Assembly (NCBI GenBank): GCA_049115495.1
Contig: JAGDZV010000003.1
Coordinates: forward strand, 62,001-126,000
Reading direction: 5' to 3'
Source: JACPUW01 sp049115495
GTDB lineage: Bacteria > Bacteroidota > Bacteroidia > CAILMK01 > JACPUW01
DNA length: 64,000 nt
In this document: piece after piece, positions 8,216 to 16,510 of the stretch
How positions within the stretch are numbered: the first letter of the stretch is position 1
Layout: each line of letters opens with the position of its first letter
The notes under the pieces: model-generated
Told to the model about the DNA's origin: nothing
Databases searched by the model: none
The model's input: the letters and a program-made list of their open reading frames with translations, nothing else
Made by a program: the position numbers and the translations under genes

Positions 8216-9838
8216 CTACATGTAGTTGAGCGGATAAACCACTTTGTCTCTAGGATGTTTAACTTGAAATGAGAATTTCTTTTTTATTGACTTACCAGGT
8301 TCAAGGTTAACCTCCCAAGTTAGAATACCAGATTTCTCTTCGTGAGTTGCATAATCCTTGCTATTTAGCTCAATTTCTATCTCTTTAATGTTTGAAACTG
8401 GGATTTGATCTTGAATAACCAATTCAATTTCTGATTTATGAAGATTTCTTACAGTAATTTCATATTCAAGGTTGTGTCTTTGTTTTCCGGCAAGTCTTGA
8501 TTTTTTGCATTCTCTAGAAAGCAACTGTCTATCAACTTGTACCATTTTGTCTCTACCAAAAGCTATTTCAATGGTGTCAGATCCAATTCCTGGGTTTAAA
8601 TAAGAAGCACCCATAAATGTGTTGCCCATAAATATGTTTGCCGCACCTGGTAGTAGTTGCATGTTGGCCCAATCGGTCATATTGGCTACAAGAAAGGCTT
8701 CTTTTTCAATTTTTGGTGCTGTATAATAGGTGTAGGTAGATGGAATTTCCATCTTTTTTAGGTTAATCACTCTTTCTTGGCCATCGCTTGGAATTTTATA
8801 AGGTAGGCTTACTTCAAAGTCAAGCGCTAAAACTGACTCAATGGTTGCGGTAAAATTGGCAGCAGTTTTTGCTTTAAATCCACCCATGTCAGCATCGGCA
8901 ATTTCTTTTTCTTCAATTGCCTCTTCATATTTATATGAGTCTAAAACGGCTCTGTTTTTTATTAAATAATCTCTAGGATTTTTAAAGTACAAATACCATG
9001 GATGTAATACGGGCTTTACATTACTTTGGGCTGGGTTACTAGTGCTTAGAGTAAGCCTTACATCTTCCCAAGCTACCCCAGTGCTTTGTTTTACATATGC
9101 GTTGTATTTGGCAGAAACAGCTTCATTAACTTCGGTAAATTTGAGATCATAAACTGGTCGCCAACCTGCATTTCTTACAAAATAAACTAGCTTAAAATCA
9201 CCTGAAATGGGTCTTTCGGCCAGAATTTGAATTTCTACTATTCCTTGTGGTTTAGGACTATTGCCACGTATTTCAAGCATTCGATTATTAACTCGATTGA
9301 TTTTTTGATTAATTGTTCTTTCTTTTAAGCTAATGCTAAAAAGAGCTTTTTTGATAGCGAGAACTCTTGATCTAATAATTGCCGAAATTTTCTCAAACTC
9401 TTCACTTTGAGAAACAACTTGTTGCCCGCCAATTGTTTTGTTATTTACAATGAACTGTAATTCTTGATTATATGCATAAGTCTCACCATTAAGTTCAGTA
9501 AGTTCATCTCTTAACATAACTAAGCTATCAGCCAGTAGTTTTAGCACTTTTGGCTCTTTAACAGGGCTTAAGTAATCATATTTATATGCAATAGATTGAA
9601 CAATATAATCTCCGTCTGCTTCGAGTTGAATTGAATTAGGATCAATTGTAGTTGAAATGCCGTAAAACCTTAAGGTTGAACTTCCTTGACGAATACTTAC
9701 TTTGGTTTCTCTTGAAATTGTTGCTCCAGTGGGGTAAACTGTTACATGTTTTATCTCGCTTGCAATGTTTTTTTGTTCGGCTTTAGAACCTAATGCGAAA
9801 AATAGAAAACTTAAAAGGGCAAGGAATCTTAATTTCAT
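8216..9838 (-). CDS. DUF4140/DUF4139 protein, mucoidy-inhibitor A type
   Basis: A 540-residue exported protein with a signal peptide ending SKA near residue 20. The N-terminal part (HVTVYPTGATISRE, GISTTIDPNSIQLEADG) is DUF4140. A coiled-coil stretch (about 100-190) follows, and the C-terminal two thirds is DUF4139 (VYFVRNAGWRPVYDLKF-like core, VRLTLSTSNPA, and a VKHPRDKVV end). The family is named after MuiA and has no settled biochemical role; it is widespread in Bacteroidetes. The gene has its own terminator 50 bp downstream and appears monocistronic. The length is usual for the family. Confidence 0.9.
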   Translation of the reverse strand: MKLRFLALLSFLFFALGSKAEQKNIASEIKHVTVYPTGATISRETKVSIRQGSSTLRFYGISTTIDPNSIQLEADGDYIVQSIAYKYDYLSPVKEPKVLKLLADSLVMLRDELTELNGETYAYNQELQFIVNNKTIGGQQVVSQSEEFEKISAIIRSRVLAIKKALFSISLKERTINQKINRVNNRMLEIRGNSPKPQGIVEIQILAERPISGDFKLVYFVRNAGWRPVYDLKFTEVNEAVSAKYNAYVKQSTGVAWEDVRLTLSTSNPAQSNVKPVLHPWYLYFKNPRDYLIKNRAVLDSYKYEEAIEEKEIADADMGGFKAKTAANFTATIESVLALDFEVSLPYKIPSDGQERVINLKKMEIPSTYTYYTAPKIEKEAFLVANMTDWANMQLLPGAANIFMGNTFMGASYLNPGIGSDTIEIAFGRDKMVQVDRQLLSRECKKSRLAGKQRHNLEYEITVRNLHKSEIELVIQDQIPVSNIKEIEIELNSKDYATHEEKSGILTWEVNLEPGKSIKKKFSFQVKHPRDKVVYPLNYM

Positions 9839-9944
9839 GGAGTATGATTTTTAGTGTTCGCGTCCAAAGATGCCTTACCACATCGATTCCATAAAAAGAA
9901 CAAGATTGATTGATTTTTTGATATAAGTTGGAAGGTATTAGGCC

Positions 9945-11024
9945 TTAATAAGCCTCGCCAGTAGTTATGTAGTTTCCGTGAAAACCTTTACCAAAGCCAA
10001 AATCAGCTCTTATAGGAATATCTTCTTTGCGGTTTATCTTAAAACGTATCCCAATTCCGCCTGAAGGTTTTAAAGGGTTTGTTTTTAAAGCTTCTAAATC
10101 AGAAAATACTGTAGCAAAACCACCAAAAAAAGTAATTCCAAACCTACCTATAATATCTTGTCTAATTTCGGTTTGCAAAAGCATAACGTTTTTATCTCTA
10201 TAGGCACCGCGGTAGTATCCACGCATTCTAAATAATCCGCCAAATTCTGAAAGCATATAAAAGGGTACCTCGCCAATATTGAAGTTTCCGAAAAAATTAG
10301 TGGCCAAAACGGTTGTTTTAGATATTTGAGTATAGTGCCTAATATCCGCTCTAATGTTATGAAAACCTGTTATGTTAAAAGCACCCTTCGCATAGTTTAA
10401 ATAACCAATATCTAAAAACCAACCTTTTTTTGGGCAATAAACGTTTTTTCTAGAATCATATAAAATGCTTGCTCCAATTCCCGTGCTTATCCCACCATCA
10501 ATACCATTTATATTGAGCATTGATATTCTACCATGTTCATTATAATCAATTTCGCTTAATCGGTCTAAAAAAAACCTTGGACCAGCATACCAATTCGATT
10601 TTGCTTTTCTATAAATGGTCAAATTAAATTTTTGCTGTTGTAATTCATAACTTTCAGAGTTATTAGGATCAATACCGCAGCCAACACCATAGTAATTAAA
10701 AGGAAAGTCATAAACCGCAATTTCGCCAGCTGCATACCATTTCTCTTTATTACTAAAAATATGGAATGGAAGGTCTACAACCAGTTGATTATTTAAAGTG
10801 TAGCTAGCATAAAAATAGGCACTTGAAGGGCGAGTTTCAGACCGGTTTTTGCCAAAGTTGTAATAACCAATTCCGCCAATACCAAAGGCCCAATTTGTTT
10901 CAGGAGTGTAATAGGCAATTGGCAGTACAAGCAAACTTTTCTTACTAAAGTTTGAATCCGTTTTACTGGCAATAGCTGTATACGAAAAAATACATACAAA
11001 GACAAGAAGTTGGGTCAGTTTCAA
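9945..11024 (-). CDS. BamA/TamA-family outer-membrane barrel without POTRA domains
   Basis: A 359-residue protein with a signal peptide (ends near residue 20) followed directly by a surface-antigen type barrel. Features are PIAYYTPETNWAFGIGGIGY near the start, FPFNYYGVGCG, the GGISTGIGASILYDSRKNVYCP stretch with the conserved DSR, and FGGLFRMRGYYRGAYRDKN, which matches the VRGF/Y loop region of Omp85 proteins. No POTRA repeats are present, so it is not the assembly-machine BamA itself. Such short homologues are common in Bacteroidetes and have no assigned function. The DUF547 gene is divergent and shares its upstream region. Confidence 0.82.
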   Translation of the reverse strand: MKLTQLLVFVCIFSYTAIASKTDSNFSKKSLLVLPIAYYTPETNWAFGIGGIGYYNFGKNRSETRPSSAYFYASYTLNNQLVVDLPFHIFSNKEKWYAAGEIAVYDFPFNYYGVGCGIDPNNSESYELQQQKFNLTIYRKAKSNWYAGPRFFLDRLSEIDYNEHGRISMLNINGIDGGISTGIGASILYDSRKNVYCPKKGWFLDIGYLNYAKGAFNITGFHNIRADIRHYTQISKTTVLATNFFGNFNIGEVPFYMLSEFGGLFRMRGYYRGAYRDKNVMLLQTEIRQDIIGRFGITFFGGFATVFSDLEALKTNPLKPSGGIGIRFKINRKEDIPIRADFGFGKGFHGNYITTGEAY

Positions 11025-11040
11025 ATCTTTAGGTTGTTTT

Positions 11041-11082
11041 TAGCTTTGTTTTGGAACGGAACAATTTTGGTAATCGTTCCAA
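11041..11082 (+). promoter_or_regulatory. Promoter-like -7 element with an inverted repeat at the start site
   Basis: TAGCTTTG at 11041-11048 matches the Bacteroidetes -7 box TAnnTTTG on the plus strand, with an imperfect -33 (TTTC) 18 bp upstream. Immediately after it, TTGGAACG (11051-11058) and CGTTCCAA (11075-11082) form a perfect 8-bp inverted repeat. It could be an operator or a leader hairpin for the DUF547 gene at 11106. Function is an inference. Confidence 0.4.
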
Positions 11083-11105
11083 TTAATCTGATTTAATTTA
11101 TAATT

Positions 11106-11807
11106 ATGAAATATCTAGCTTTGGTTTTCTTAATAATTCCTTTTGTAGCAAATGCAAAACCAGATCACTCTACCTGGGATGAGCTACTTCAGGAACACGT
11201 AACGGTAGAAGGGAAAGTTGATTATAAAGGGTTTGAAAAAGATAAAGAAAGGCTCAATGAGTATTTAAGAAGTTTAAAAAGGGAGAACCCATATGGAGTT
11301 TGGAGTAAAAATGAAAAGTTGGCTTATTGGATCAACGTTTACAATGCGTTTACTGTAAAGGCTATTCTTGATTATTACCCTGTTTCGAGCATCACCCACA
11401 TAAAACCAAAAAATGCAAATACCATTTGGAAATTGAAATGGATAGAAATTGCTGGTAAACAATTGAGTTTAGACGAAATAGAAAACGACATTATTAGACC
11501 TGAATTTAAAGATGCCAGAATACATTTTGCGGTTAACTGCGCGGCGAAGTCTTGTCCACCACTTAGAAATAAAGCCTACACCGCTGATAGACTTAACGAG
11601 CAATTAAACGAGCAAACAAGGAAATTTATTAATGATAAATCAATGAATAAGATAGACGCCAATAAAGCAGAAATTTCAAATATCTTTTATTGGTATGCCG
11701 ATGATTTTAAGCTAGTTGAGTTTATAAATAAGTACAGCGGAGTAAAGATTACTGAATCCACTAAGATTACTTATTTGGAGTACGATTGGGAGTTGAATGA
11801 AAAGTAA
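11106..11807 (+). CDS. Secreted DUF547 protein
   Basis: A 233-residue protein with a short signal peptide (ends ANA at about residue 17). The DUF547 hallmarks are all present: the WDELLQEHVTVEGKVDYKGF opening, KLAYWINVYNAFTVKAILDYYP in the middle, then IHFAVNCAAKSCPPLR and the ISNIFYWYADDF end. DUF547 resembles a papain-like fold, and the conserved cysteine-histidine region is present, but enzymatic activity has not been settled. The gene stands alone, divergent from the BamA-like barrel and convergent with prs. Confidence 0.9.
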   Translation: MKYLALVFLIIPFVANAKPDHSTWDELLQEHVTVEGKVDYKGFEKDKERLNEYLRSLKRENPYGVWSKNEKLAYWINVYNAFTVKAILDYYPVSSITHIKPKNANTIWKLKWIEIAGKQLSLDEIENDIIRPEFKDARIHFAVNCAAKSCPPLRNKAYTADRLNEQLNEQTRKFINDKSMNKIDANKAEISNIFYWYADDFKLVEFINKYSGVKITESTKITYLEYDWELNEK

Positions 11808-11935
11808 CTATAAGTGCAATGGTTGATTTAATTGAGCACCTTGTTCCAATAGTTATTGGGTTTACACAATTTATTTTTAGATAATAAGAATTTGTAGAAT
11901 AACCTAAGTATTTTGAGTGGTAGTTTTTAGTAAAC

Positions 11936-12844
11936 CTAAAGGTGTTGAACCACCAAATTGGCAATTGACTTTACTTTAAGAAAATCAGAATCAATTTTTG
12001 TAGCTAAGTGGTGGGTATTGGTACAAACCACCTTTTCAATTAAGCCACAATTTCGGAGTTTATTTAATCCATTATTTACGAATAATCCATGCGATGTAAT
12101 TACAAATATTTTGCCCGCCCCCGCTTGTTTATATGCCATTGCTGCTGAAATAATGCTTGAGCCTGATCTAATCATGTCATCATATATAATTACAGTTTTG
12201 CCTTCAACATCGGCATTTATGGCGGTTATTTCAGTTTGGTCTTTTCCACCGCGACGTTTTAAAACAAAAGCAGCTTGAACTCCCATATCATTTGCTAAAG
12301 ACTCAACCCACTTGGCTCTGCCAGCATCGGTACTCGCTAATATGAAGTCATCGCCACCCAATTCTTTACAAGCTTCAATAATTATAGGTTTGCAATAAAT
12401 GTGGTGGCTTTGTAATCCGTTTTCAAAATAATAGGGAAGGCCTTCGGTATGCAGGTCAAACAAATAAATATGGTTGCCACGATGGCTTTTAGGCAAATAG
12501 CTGAGTAAACGTGCTCTGTTTTTGGCGGTAACAATTTCTCCAGTTTTTACAGCTCTCTCCATAGTAGAATAACCAAAAAATGGCACAACCAAATGCAAAG
12601 AAGAGCAACCCATATCAACCGCTGCCGAAGCCAAATCGTACAATTCCATGGTATCTTGTTCGCTAGTGGTAGCGCCCAAAACAATGGCTCTTTTATTTTG
12701 CAAATTGTTTTCAATTCTATAATAAGATTCACCATCGCTAAAGGTTTGGCGCTTTATCTCGGACCTTTCAAAATCAACTAATGAAAGAATTTCTTCAGCT
12801 AGGTATTCGTAGTTTTTGGTGGAGAGCAGTACGGTTGGTTTCAT
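11936..12844 (-). CDS. prs: Ribose-phosphate pyrophosphokinase (PRPP synthase), divergent type
   Basis: A 302-residue PRPP synthase, which makes PRPP from ribose-5-phosphate and ATP. Seen are the FSDGESYYRIE opening, YLFDLHTEG in place of the canonical DLHAxQ loop, ASTDAGRAKWVE, KRRGGKDQTE and the PRPP-binding loop IIYDDMIRSGSSI (canonical DDxxxTGGT). The changes in the DLH and PRPP loops mark it as a divergent paralogue rather than the housekeeping copy. It is the last gene of the NAD/ADP-ribose operon and its ATG overlaps the kptA stop by 4 bp. In this context it most likely feeds PRPP to NadV, using ribose-5-phosphate that the Nudix domain can release from ADP-ribose. Confidence 0.9.
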   Translation of the reverse strand: MKPTVLLSTKNYEYLAEEILSLVDFERSEIKRQTFSDGESYYRIENNLQNKRAIVLGATTSEQDTMELYDLASAAVDMGCSSLHLVVPFFGYSTMERAVKTGEIVTAKNRARLLSYLPKSHRGNHIYLFDLHTEGLPYYFENGLQSHHIYCKPIIIEACKELGGDDFILASTDAGRAKWVESLANDMGVQAAFVLKRRGGKDQTEITAINADVEGKTVIIYDDMIRSGSSIISAAMAYKQAGAGKIFVITSHGLFVNNGLNKLRNCGLIEKVVCTNTHHLATKIDSDFLKVKSIANLVVQHL

Positions 12845-13383
12845 ATCGAAATATATTTCGGTTCAATAAAATCAGTGAGCCAAACCCCATTTTCAGAAAT
12901 GTAAAATGGCTTACCATCATGATGCATTGTAAGTGCCGCAATTTTAAATATAACAGGTTTTCCATGTCTAGTACCCACATTTTTAGCGGTCTCAATATCA
13001 GCTGATAAATGCACATGAAGCCTGTTTCGCTTCTTAATTCCATTTTGCATTATGCTCTCAAGGTTTTGCTCGGCGGTTCCATGATATAAAAACTCAGGTG
13101 GCACTGTGGGTTTCAGTTTAACATTTACATCAATTGAGTGACCTTGGTTTGCTCTTATTTTGGTTTTGTCATCATTAAATGCAAAACGTTTTTTGTTGTT
13201 GGTTCTTACCGCTATATCCAATTCTTCAAGTGAAAATTCGAATTGGTATTTGGCACAATTGTCTAAAAGCTGATCAACAGCTACCCAACCATTTTCATCT
13301 ATGGTGAGATGTGCAACTTCGGGTTTATGCCTAAGCAAATAGCTGCACAGTTTGCTTATTTCTTTGGTCCTTTTTTGGTTCAT
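12841..13383 (-). CDS. kptA: RNA 2'-phosphotransferase KptA/Tpt1
   Basis: A 180-residue protein of the KptA/Tpt1 family, which moves an RNA 2'-phosphate to NAD, releasing nicotinamide and ADP-ribose 1'',2''-cyclic phosphate. Family motifs are LCSYLLRHKPE near the start, ENGWVAVDQLL, RANQGHSIDV, LYHGTAEQNLESIMQNG and HVHLSAD. Bacteria lack the yeast-type tRNA splicing that makes the usual substrate, so the natural target here is open. The gene overlaps its neighbours by 4 bp on both sides (DraG-like before, prs after). The context links it to NAD consumption and ADP-ribose clearance. Confidence 0.93.
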   Translation of the reverse strand: MNQKRTKEISKLCSYLLRHKPEVAHLTIDENGWVAVDQLLDNCAKYQFEFSLEELDIAVRTNNKKRFAFNDDKTKIRANQGHSIDVNVKLKPTVPPEFLYHGTAEQNLESIMQNGIKKRNRLHVHLSADIETAKNVGTRHGKPVIFKIAALTMHHDGKPFYISENGVWLTDFIEPKYISI

Positions 13384-14333
13384 TGTTTTTCATTAAGTCT
13401 TTTAGCCAAGTCTTCAATATCTTCTTTTCTTGCAAGTTTATCTAACCAATCCATAGGAATACTTTCAACACCGTAATATAAGCCAGCTAAACCACCGGTA
13501 ATTGCCGCATTGGTATCGGTGTCGCTTCCCATATTTACTGCAGAAAGTACCGCATCTTTAAAGGAATCAGTATTTAAAAAACACCATAAAGCACATTCCA
13601 AACTTTCCATTACATAACCGCCGCTTCGTATTTCATTCTTTGTGTATTTGCTTATGTCATTATCAATCACTTTTTCAAAAAGCCTTTGCTCTTCTAAATT
13701 AAAATCAATCGCTTTCCAAAGCGCTTTGATTTCTTTTTGAGTTTTATGGTAAGCCTTTATTTTGTTTTCTCCTTCACATAAATACTCAGCAATTTTTAAG
13801 TAGATCATACAGCACATTGCGGCTCTTACGTGCCGATGCGTTAAAGCTGAATTGTCCCAAACTATTTCGAATTGTTCTTCAATTGGTTTGCTTTTAATCA
13901 CAAAAAGCAATGGTAAGATTCGCATTAATGAACCATTGCCATTGTCCATATGGTTTGCTCTGTATTTTAAATGTTTAAACTCATCAGATAAACCTTTGTC
14001 AATCTTAGACTTTAAAAGTTGCAATGACTCACGGGTAGTAATTCCAATATCAAACACATCGTTTCTAGCCGTCCAAGTCTTTTGATAAAGCCATGATGTA
14101 AGCCATTTAGCAGTATTCTCCAAACTATAGCCTTCAATAATGGCTTCAGATAGACAAAAAGTAAGTGAGCTATCATCAGACCAAGTGCCTGCTGGCTGAT
14201 GATGCGCACCAAAACCCACCATATCGGTTGCGGGTTCAAAATCTCTTTCTAATCGAGATTGAAACTCAAAAGGAACGCCAAGGGCATCGCCCACCGCAAC
14301 GCCCATTAGCATATTAAAGGTGTGGTTTTTCAT
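13380..14333 (-). CDS. ADP-ribosylglycohydrolase, DraG/ARH type
   Basis: A 317-residue ADP-ribosylglycohydrolase, which removes ADP-ribose from modified proteins or related molecules. Seen are MGVAVGDALGVPFEF at the N-terminus, a metal-binding GTWSDDSSLTFCL (canonical TDDT is SDDS here), the middle GNGSLMRILPL segment and the C-terminal metal motif GSDTDTNAAITGGLAGLYYG. These supply the two-magnesium site typical of DraG. The start ATG overlaps the stop of the PARG-like gene by 4 bp and its own stop overlaps kptA by 4 bp, so translation is probably coupled through the three genes. Confidence 0.93.
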   Translation of the reverse strand: MKNHTFNMLMGVAVGDALGVPFEFQSRLERDFEPATDMVGFGAHHQPAGTWSDDSSLTFCLSEAIIEGYSLENTAKWLTSWLYQKTWTARNDVFDIGITTRESLQLLKSKIDKGLSDEFKHLKYRANHMDNGNGSLMRILPLLFVIKSKPIEEQFEIVWDNSALTHRHVRAAMCCMIYLKIAEYLCEGENKIKAYHKTQKEIKALWKAIDFNLEEQRLFEKVIDNDISKYTKNEIRSGGYVMESLECALWCFLNTDSFKDAVLSAVNMGSDTDTNAAITGGLAGLYYGVESIPMDWLDKLARKEDIEDLAKRLNEKQ

Positions 14334-15151
14334 GCTGAAAACTCTTTAGAAAATGCTTCAAATCTTGGTTTAGGTTCTTTACGGTCAAGCACTGCGAATA
14401 CTACTTTTTTAAAAACTCCTGCGAATGGGCCACCGTCTAAAAGTGCCTTGGCAAATAAGTTGGCTATTATTTTAGGGTCGTTTCTAAAAACACCGCAACC
14501 CCATGCGCCAAGCACCAAGTTGTGGTGACCTTTTTCAGCTGCTAAAGCTAATACGCGCTCTATTCGTCGTTTCATGGTTGGTTCAATTTCAGACGCCAAA
14601 TGCGCTTGTCGCTGAAGCAGCACGCCAGCATTTACAGCCGGAGCAGTGATGAATGATAGGGTATAAGGCTTTTCGAAAAGGTCGCCACTATCATTTTTGA
14701 AAACAGGTACTTGCGGCGAATAAATCATGTAATCGAGGTAGAGAAAACTTCTATTATTTCTATTTGATTGATAATACTCTTGGTGTTTGGTAAGTGTATA
14801 ATACAAGCCGCTTGACCTTGCTAAACTTTCTTCTTGTGCTTGACTACCGCCCAAAAAACCACCACCTGGATTTTTAGCAGATGCGAAATTCAAACACATG
14901 GCATTTTCATTTTTGAGCCGTTCACAGGCTTCTAGGCTGGTACAATTTATAACCGAAAACTCAGTTTCATAAAGCCGATCAAATGATGTTTTTGCCTGCC
15001 ATTCGGGTCTAATTAATTCTGAGTGGCTTACCGAAAACTTTTGCAATTCGGCAATTTCAACTTTTTGACCATTGAAGTCGTAGTGTCCTTTTTTTAGTGT
15101 TTCAAGCGTGTTTTCTGCTGTTAGTTTATTGTTGTTTCTATTTTTTGTCAT
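14330..15151 (-). CDS. Microbial-type poly(ADP-ribose) glycohydrolase, TIGR02452 family
   Basis: A 273-residue protein of the TIGR02452 family with the PARG signature: GGG, then six residues, then QEE (NPGGGFLGGSQAQEESLARSS is 19 residues). The C-terminal VLGAWGCGVFRNDP is also conserved. Such proteins bind and cleave ADP-ribose chains or terminal ADP-ribose with a macro-domain fold. ATG 15151 was chosen although the frame stays open for another 105 codons, because that extension is translated from a palindromic repeat (15168-15311) and the opposite gene and does not look like protein. The stop overlaps the DraG-like start by 4 bp. Confidence 0.9.
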   Translation of the reverse strand: MTKNRNNNKLTAENTLETLKKGHYDFNGQKVEIAELQKFSVSHSELIRPEWQAKTSFDRLYETEFSVINCTSLEACERLKNENAMCLNFASAKNPGGGFLGGSQAQEESLARSSGLYYTLTKHQEYYQSNRNNRSFLYLDYMIYSPQVPVFKNDSGDLFEKPYTLSFITAPAVNAGVLLQRQAHLASEIEPTMKRRIERVLALAAEKGHHNLVLGAWGCGVFRNDPKIIANLFAKALLDGGPFAGVFKKVVFAVLDRKEPKPRFEAFSKEFSA

Positions 15152-15167
15152 TGTTGTTTGTTTTGGT

Positions 15168-15311
15168 TCGACCCAATTGTCTTGCTTCGCTCGACATTTC
15201 CCCTCTTCCAGGGAAAATTTGCGACAGTGACATGAAATGTCACTGTATTTCTTCCTTCCCTGGAAGATGGATAGCATGTGCCGATTTACCGGTAGGCTTT
15301 TGCTGGGTCGA
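15168..15311. repeat. Palindromic repeat element, copy 1
   Basis: A 144-bp element bounded by TCGACCCA (15168-15175) and TGGGTCGA (15304-15311). Nested inside are TCTTCCAGGGA (15204-15214) with its exact complement at 15257-15267, and a central hairpin CAGTGACAT / ATGTCACTG with loop GAA (15225-15245). A related copy lies at 17986-18108. It directly follows the stop codon of the J1-like gene and precedes the PARG-like start by 16 bp. It looks like a non-autonomous REP/MITE-type element; it could also stabilise or end transcripts. Confidence 0.75.
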
Positions 15312-15701
15312 TTATTTAAGAGTTGCAATCTTTTTGTGTTTATACTTCTCACCATAGAAAGCTTTCTCAATTTCAATTGAGCCAATGATTTGCTCATTGA
15401 ATTCGGCCAATATTTCTGATGGAACCCAAAGCTCTTCATGCTTTGAACCACCAACATTCTTAACATTAAATTGCTTGAAGTATTCGTTAGAAATATCGAA
15501 GGAAGTAACTATTCCCACGTACTCTGAAAACTCATCTTTAGTATTCCATTTTTCGGCAATTTCAGCAGCATAATCAAAATTGAGAACAGGATAGAAGATG
15601 GGCTGCCATTCTAACCTTGGTGGAAAAGCAGTAAATGCGCTTTCCTTTATTAAACTGTATTCTTTATAACCGACTGGACGGTAAAGTTTTATTGTTTTCA
15701 T
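15312..15701 (-). CDS. Small protein of the family often labelled ADP-ribosylation/crystallin J1
   Basis: A 129-residue soluble protein beginning MKTIKLYRPVGYKEYSLI. It contains AFPPRLEWQPIFYPVL, a FSEYVGIVTSFDISNEYF strand region, and VGGSKHEELWVPSEILAEFN near the C-terminus. I recall near-identical patterns in small proteins that databases label 'ADP-ribosylation/crystallin J1', usually found beside ADP-ribosylglycohydrolases. No catalytic motif of the large enzyme is present, so that label should not be read as activity. The role is unknown. It sits between the macro-domain gene and the PARG-like gene in the NAD/ADP-ribose operon. Confidence 0.75.
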   Translation of the reverse strand: MKTIKLYRPVGYKEYSLIKESAFTAFPPRLEWQPIFYPVLNFDYAAEIAEKWNTKDEFSEYVGIVTSFDISNEYFKQFNVKNVGGSKHEELWVPSEILAEFNEQIIGSIEIEKAFYGEKYKHKKIATLK

Positions 15702-15715
15702 TTTATTCTTTTTTC

Positions 15716-15785
15716 TGTCATTTCGAGCCGAACGAGAAATCTAAAATGTAATCTCAATAGATTTCACCCAAAGGTCGAAATGACA
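15716..15785. repeat. 70-bp palindromic intergenic repeat of a second type
   Basis: An inverted repeat with outer arms TGTCATTTCGA (15716-15726) and TCGAAATGACA (15775-15785) and inner arms GAAATCTA (15736-15743) and TAGATTTC (15758-15765). Elements with this TGTCATTTCGA pattern are, as I recall, frequent between genes in Bacteroidetes genomes. It lies between the macro-domain gene and the J1-like gene. The remaining 90 bp up to the macro gene hold nothing I can name. Confidence 0.75.
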
Positions 15786-15877
15786 ATGTTGGTTAGCACA
15801 AGAGAAAGTTTGCTGCAATTTCCAATTTGTGGTCAACTTTAAGTCTGCGCTTTATTCTTAAGTTTATTACATTCATT

Positions 15878-16510
15878 TCATGTCTCCCACAATGCTCCAT
15901 TAGTGTTTATTTTCCAGTGATATTTTTGAGCATCACCAAAAGTTTCGAAGTTCATTTTTTGTTTATGTTCAATTTCTAAAAAGGCTTGATACATTTGGTT
16001 GGCAGCGATATCTCTTGGCATTTTTCCAACGCCAGTACAAAAGCCGGTTATGGCAATTTCGTTAATATGATGGTGTCGTTGAGCTTCAATTAGAGTGGCT
16101 TTCATTGCCAAATATGCGTTAATAGATGTTGCTATATTAAAGCTCATTGGAACTCTCATTGTTGGGGCAGAAATAAGGTAAGGTATTAAGTCGTCGTTGG
16201 TTGGTATCGTTAGTGCTTTTCCCACTAATAGTTCACCTTCAGGTTGTTCTTTTATCTTTTTTTGCAGCTCATCTTGAAGATCCCAACCAAGTCTCATGGA
16301 AATTGCATAATCAACTCCGCCATCCATAAAACCAAACGAATTAGCGGGACTCACTAAAGCGTCAACAGTTACTTCGGTTAAATCTCCTTGCATAATTGTA
16401 ACATTTTTTTCTGAATGAAAATATTTGTTCCAACTATCTACCATTTCTTGATTCCTGTCTATTAATATGTATTTCACTTTCTGTTTTTTTAAATTATTAT
16501 TTGGATTCAA
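15878..16510 (-). CDS. Macro-domain protein (ADP-ribose binding or hydrolase)
   Basis: A 210-residue protein that is one macro domain. The ligand-binding loops are visible: VTIMQGDLTEVTVDALVSPA at about 37-56, SFGFMDGGVDYAI as the substrate loop, and TGFCTGVGKMP as the second loop. Macro domains bind ADP-ribose and often remove it, or its phosphate or acetyl esters, from targets. The N-terminal DRNQEMVDSW stretch is an extra strand-helix. The only ATG available overlaps the end of nadV by 14 bp, which suggests translational coupling. It is a different subfamily from the macro gene at 19109, which has the shorter YmdB-like form. Confidence 0.9.
   Translation of the reverse strand: MNPNNNLKKQKVKYILIDRNQEMVDSWNKYFHSEKNVTIMQGDLTEVTVDALVSPANSFGFMDGGVDYAISMRLGWDLQDELQKKIKEQPEGELLVGKALTIPTNDDLIPYLISAPTMRVPMSFNIATSINAYLAMKATLIEAQRHHHINEIAITGFCTGVGKMPRDIAANQMYQAFLEIEHKQKMNFETFGDAQKYHWKINTNGALWET

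Noticed and set aside
15152..15466. In-frame 105-codon extension upstream of the PARG-like gene
   Set aside because: It is translated from a palindromic repeat and from the reverse frame of the J1-like gene; family members start near ATG 15151.
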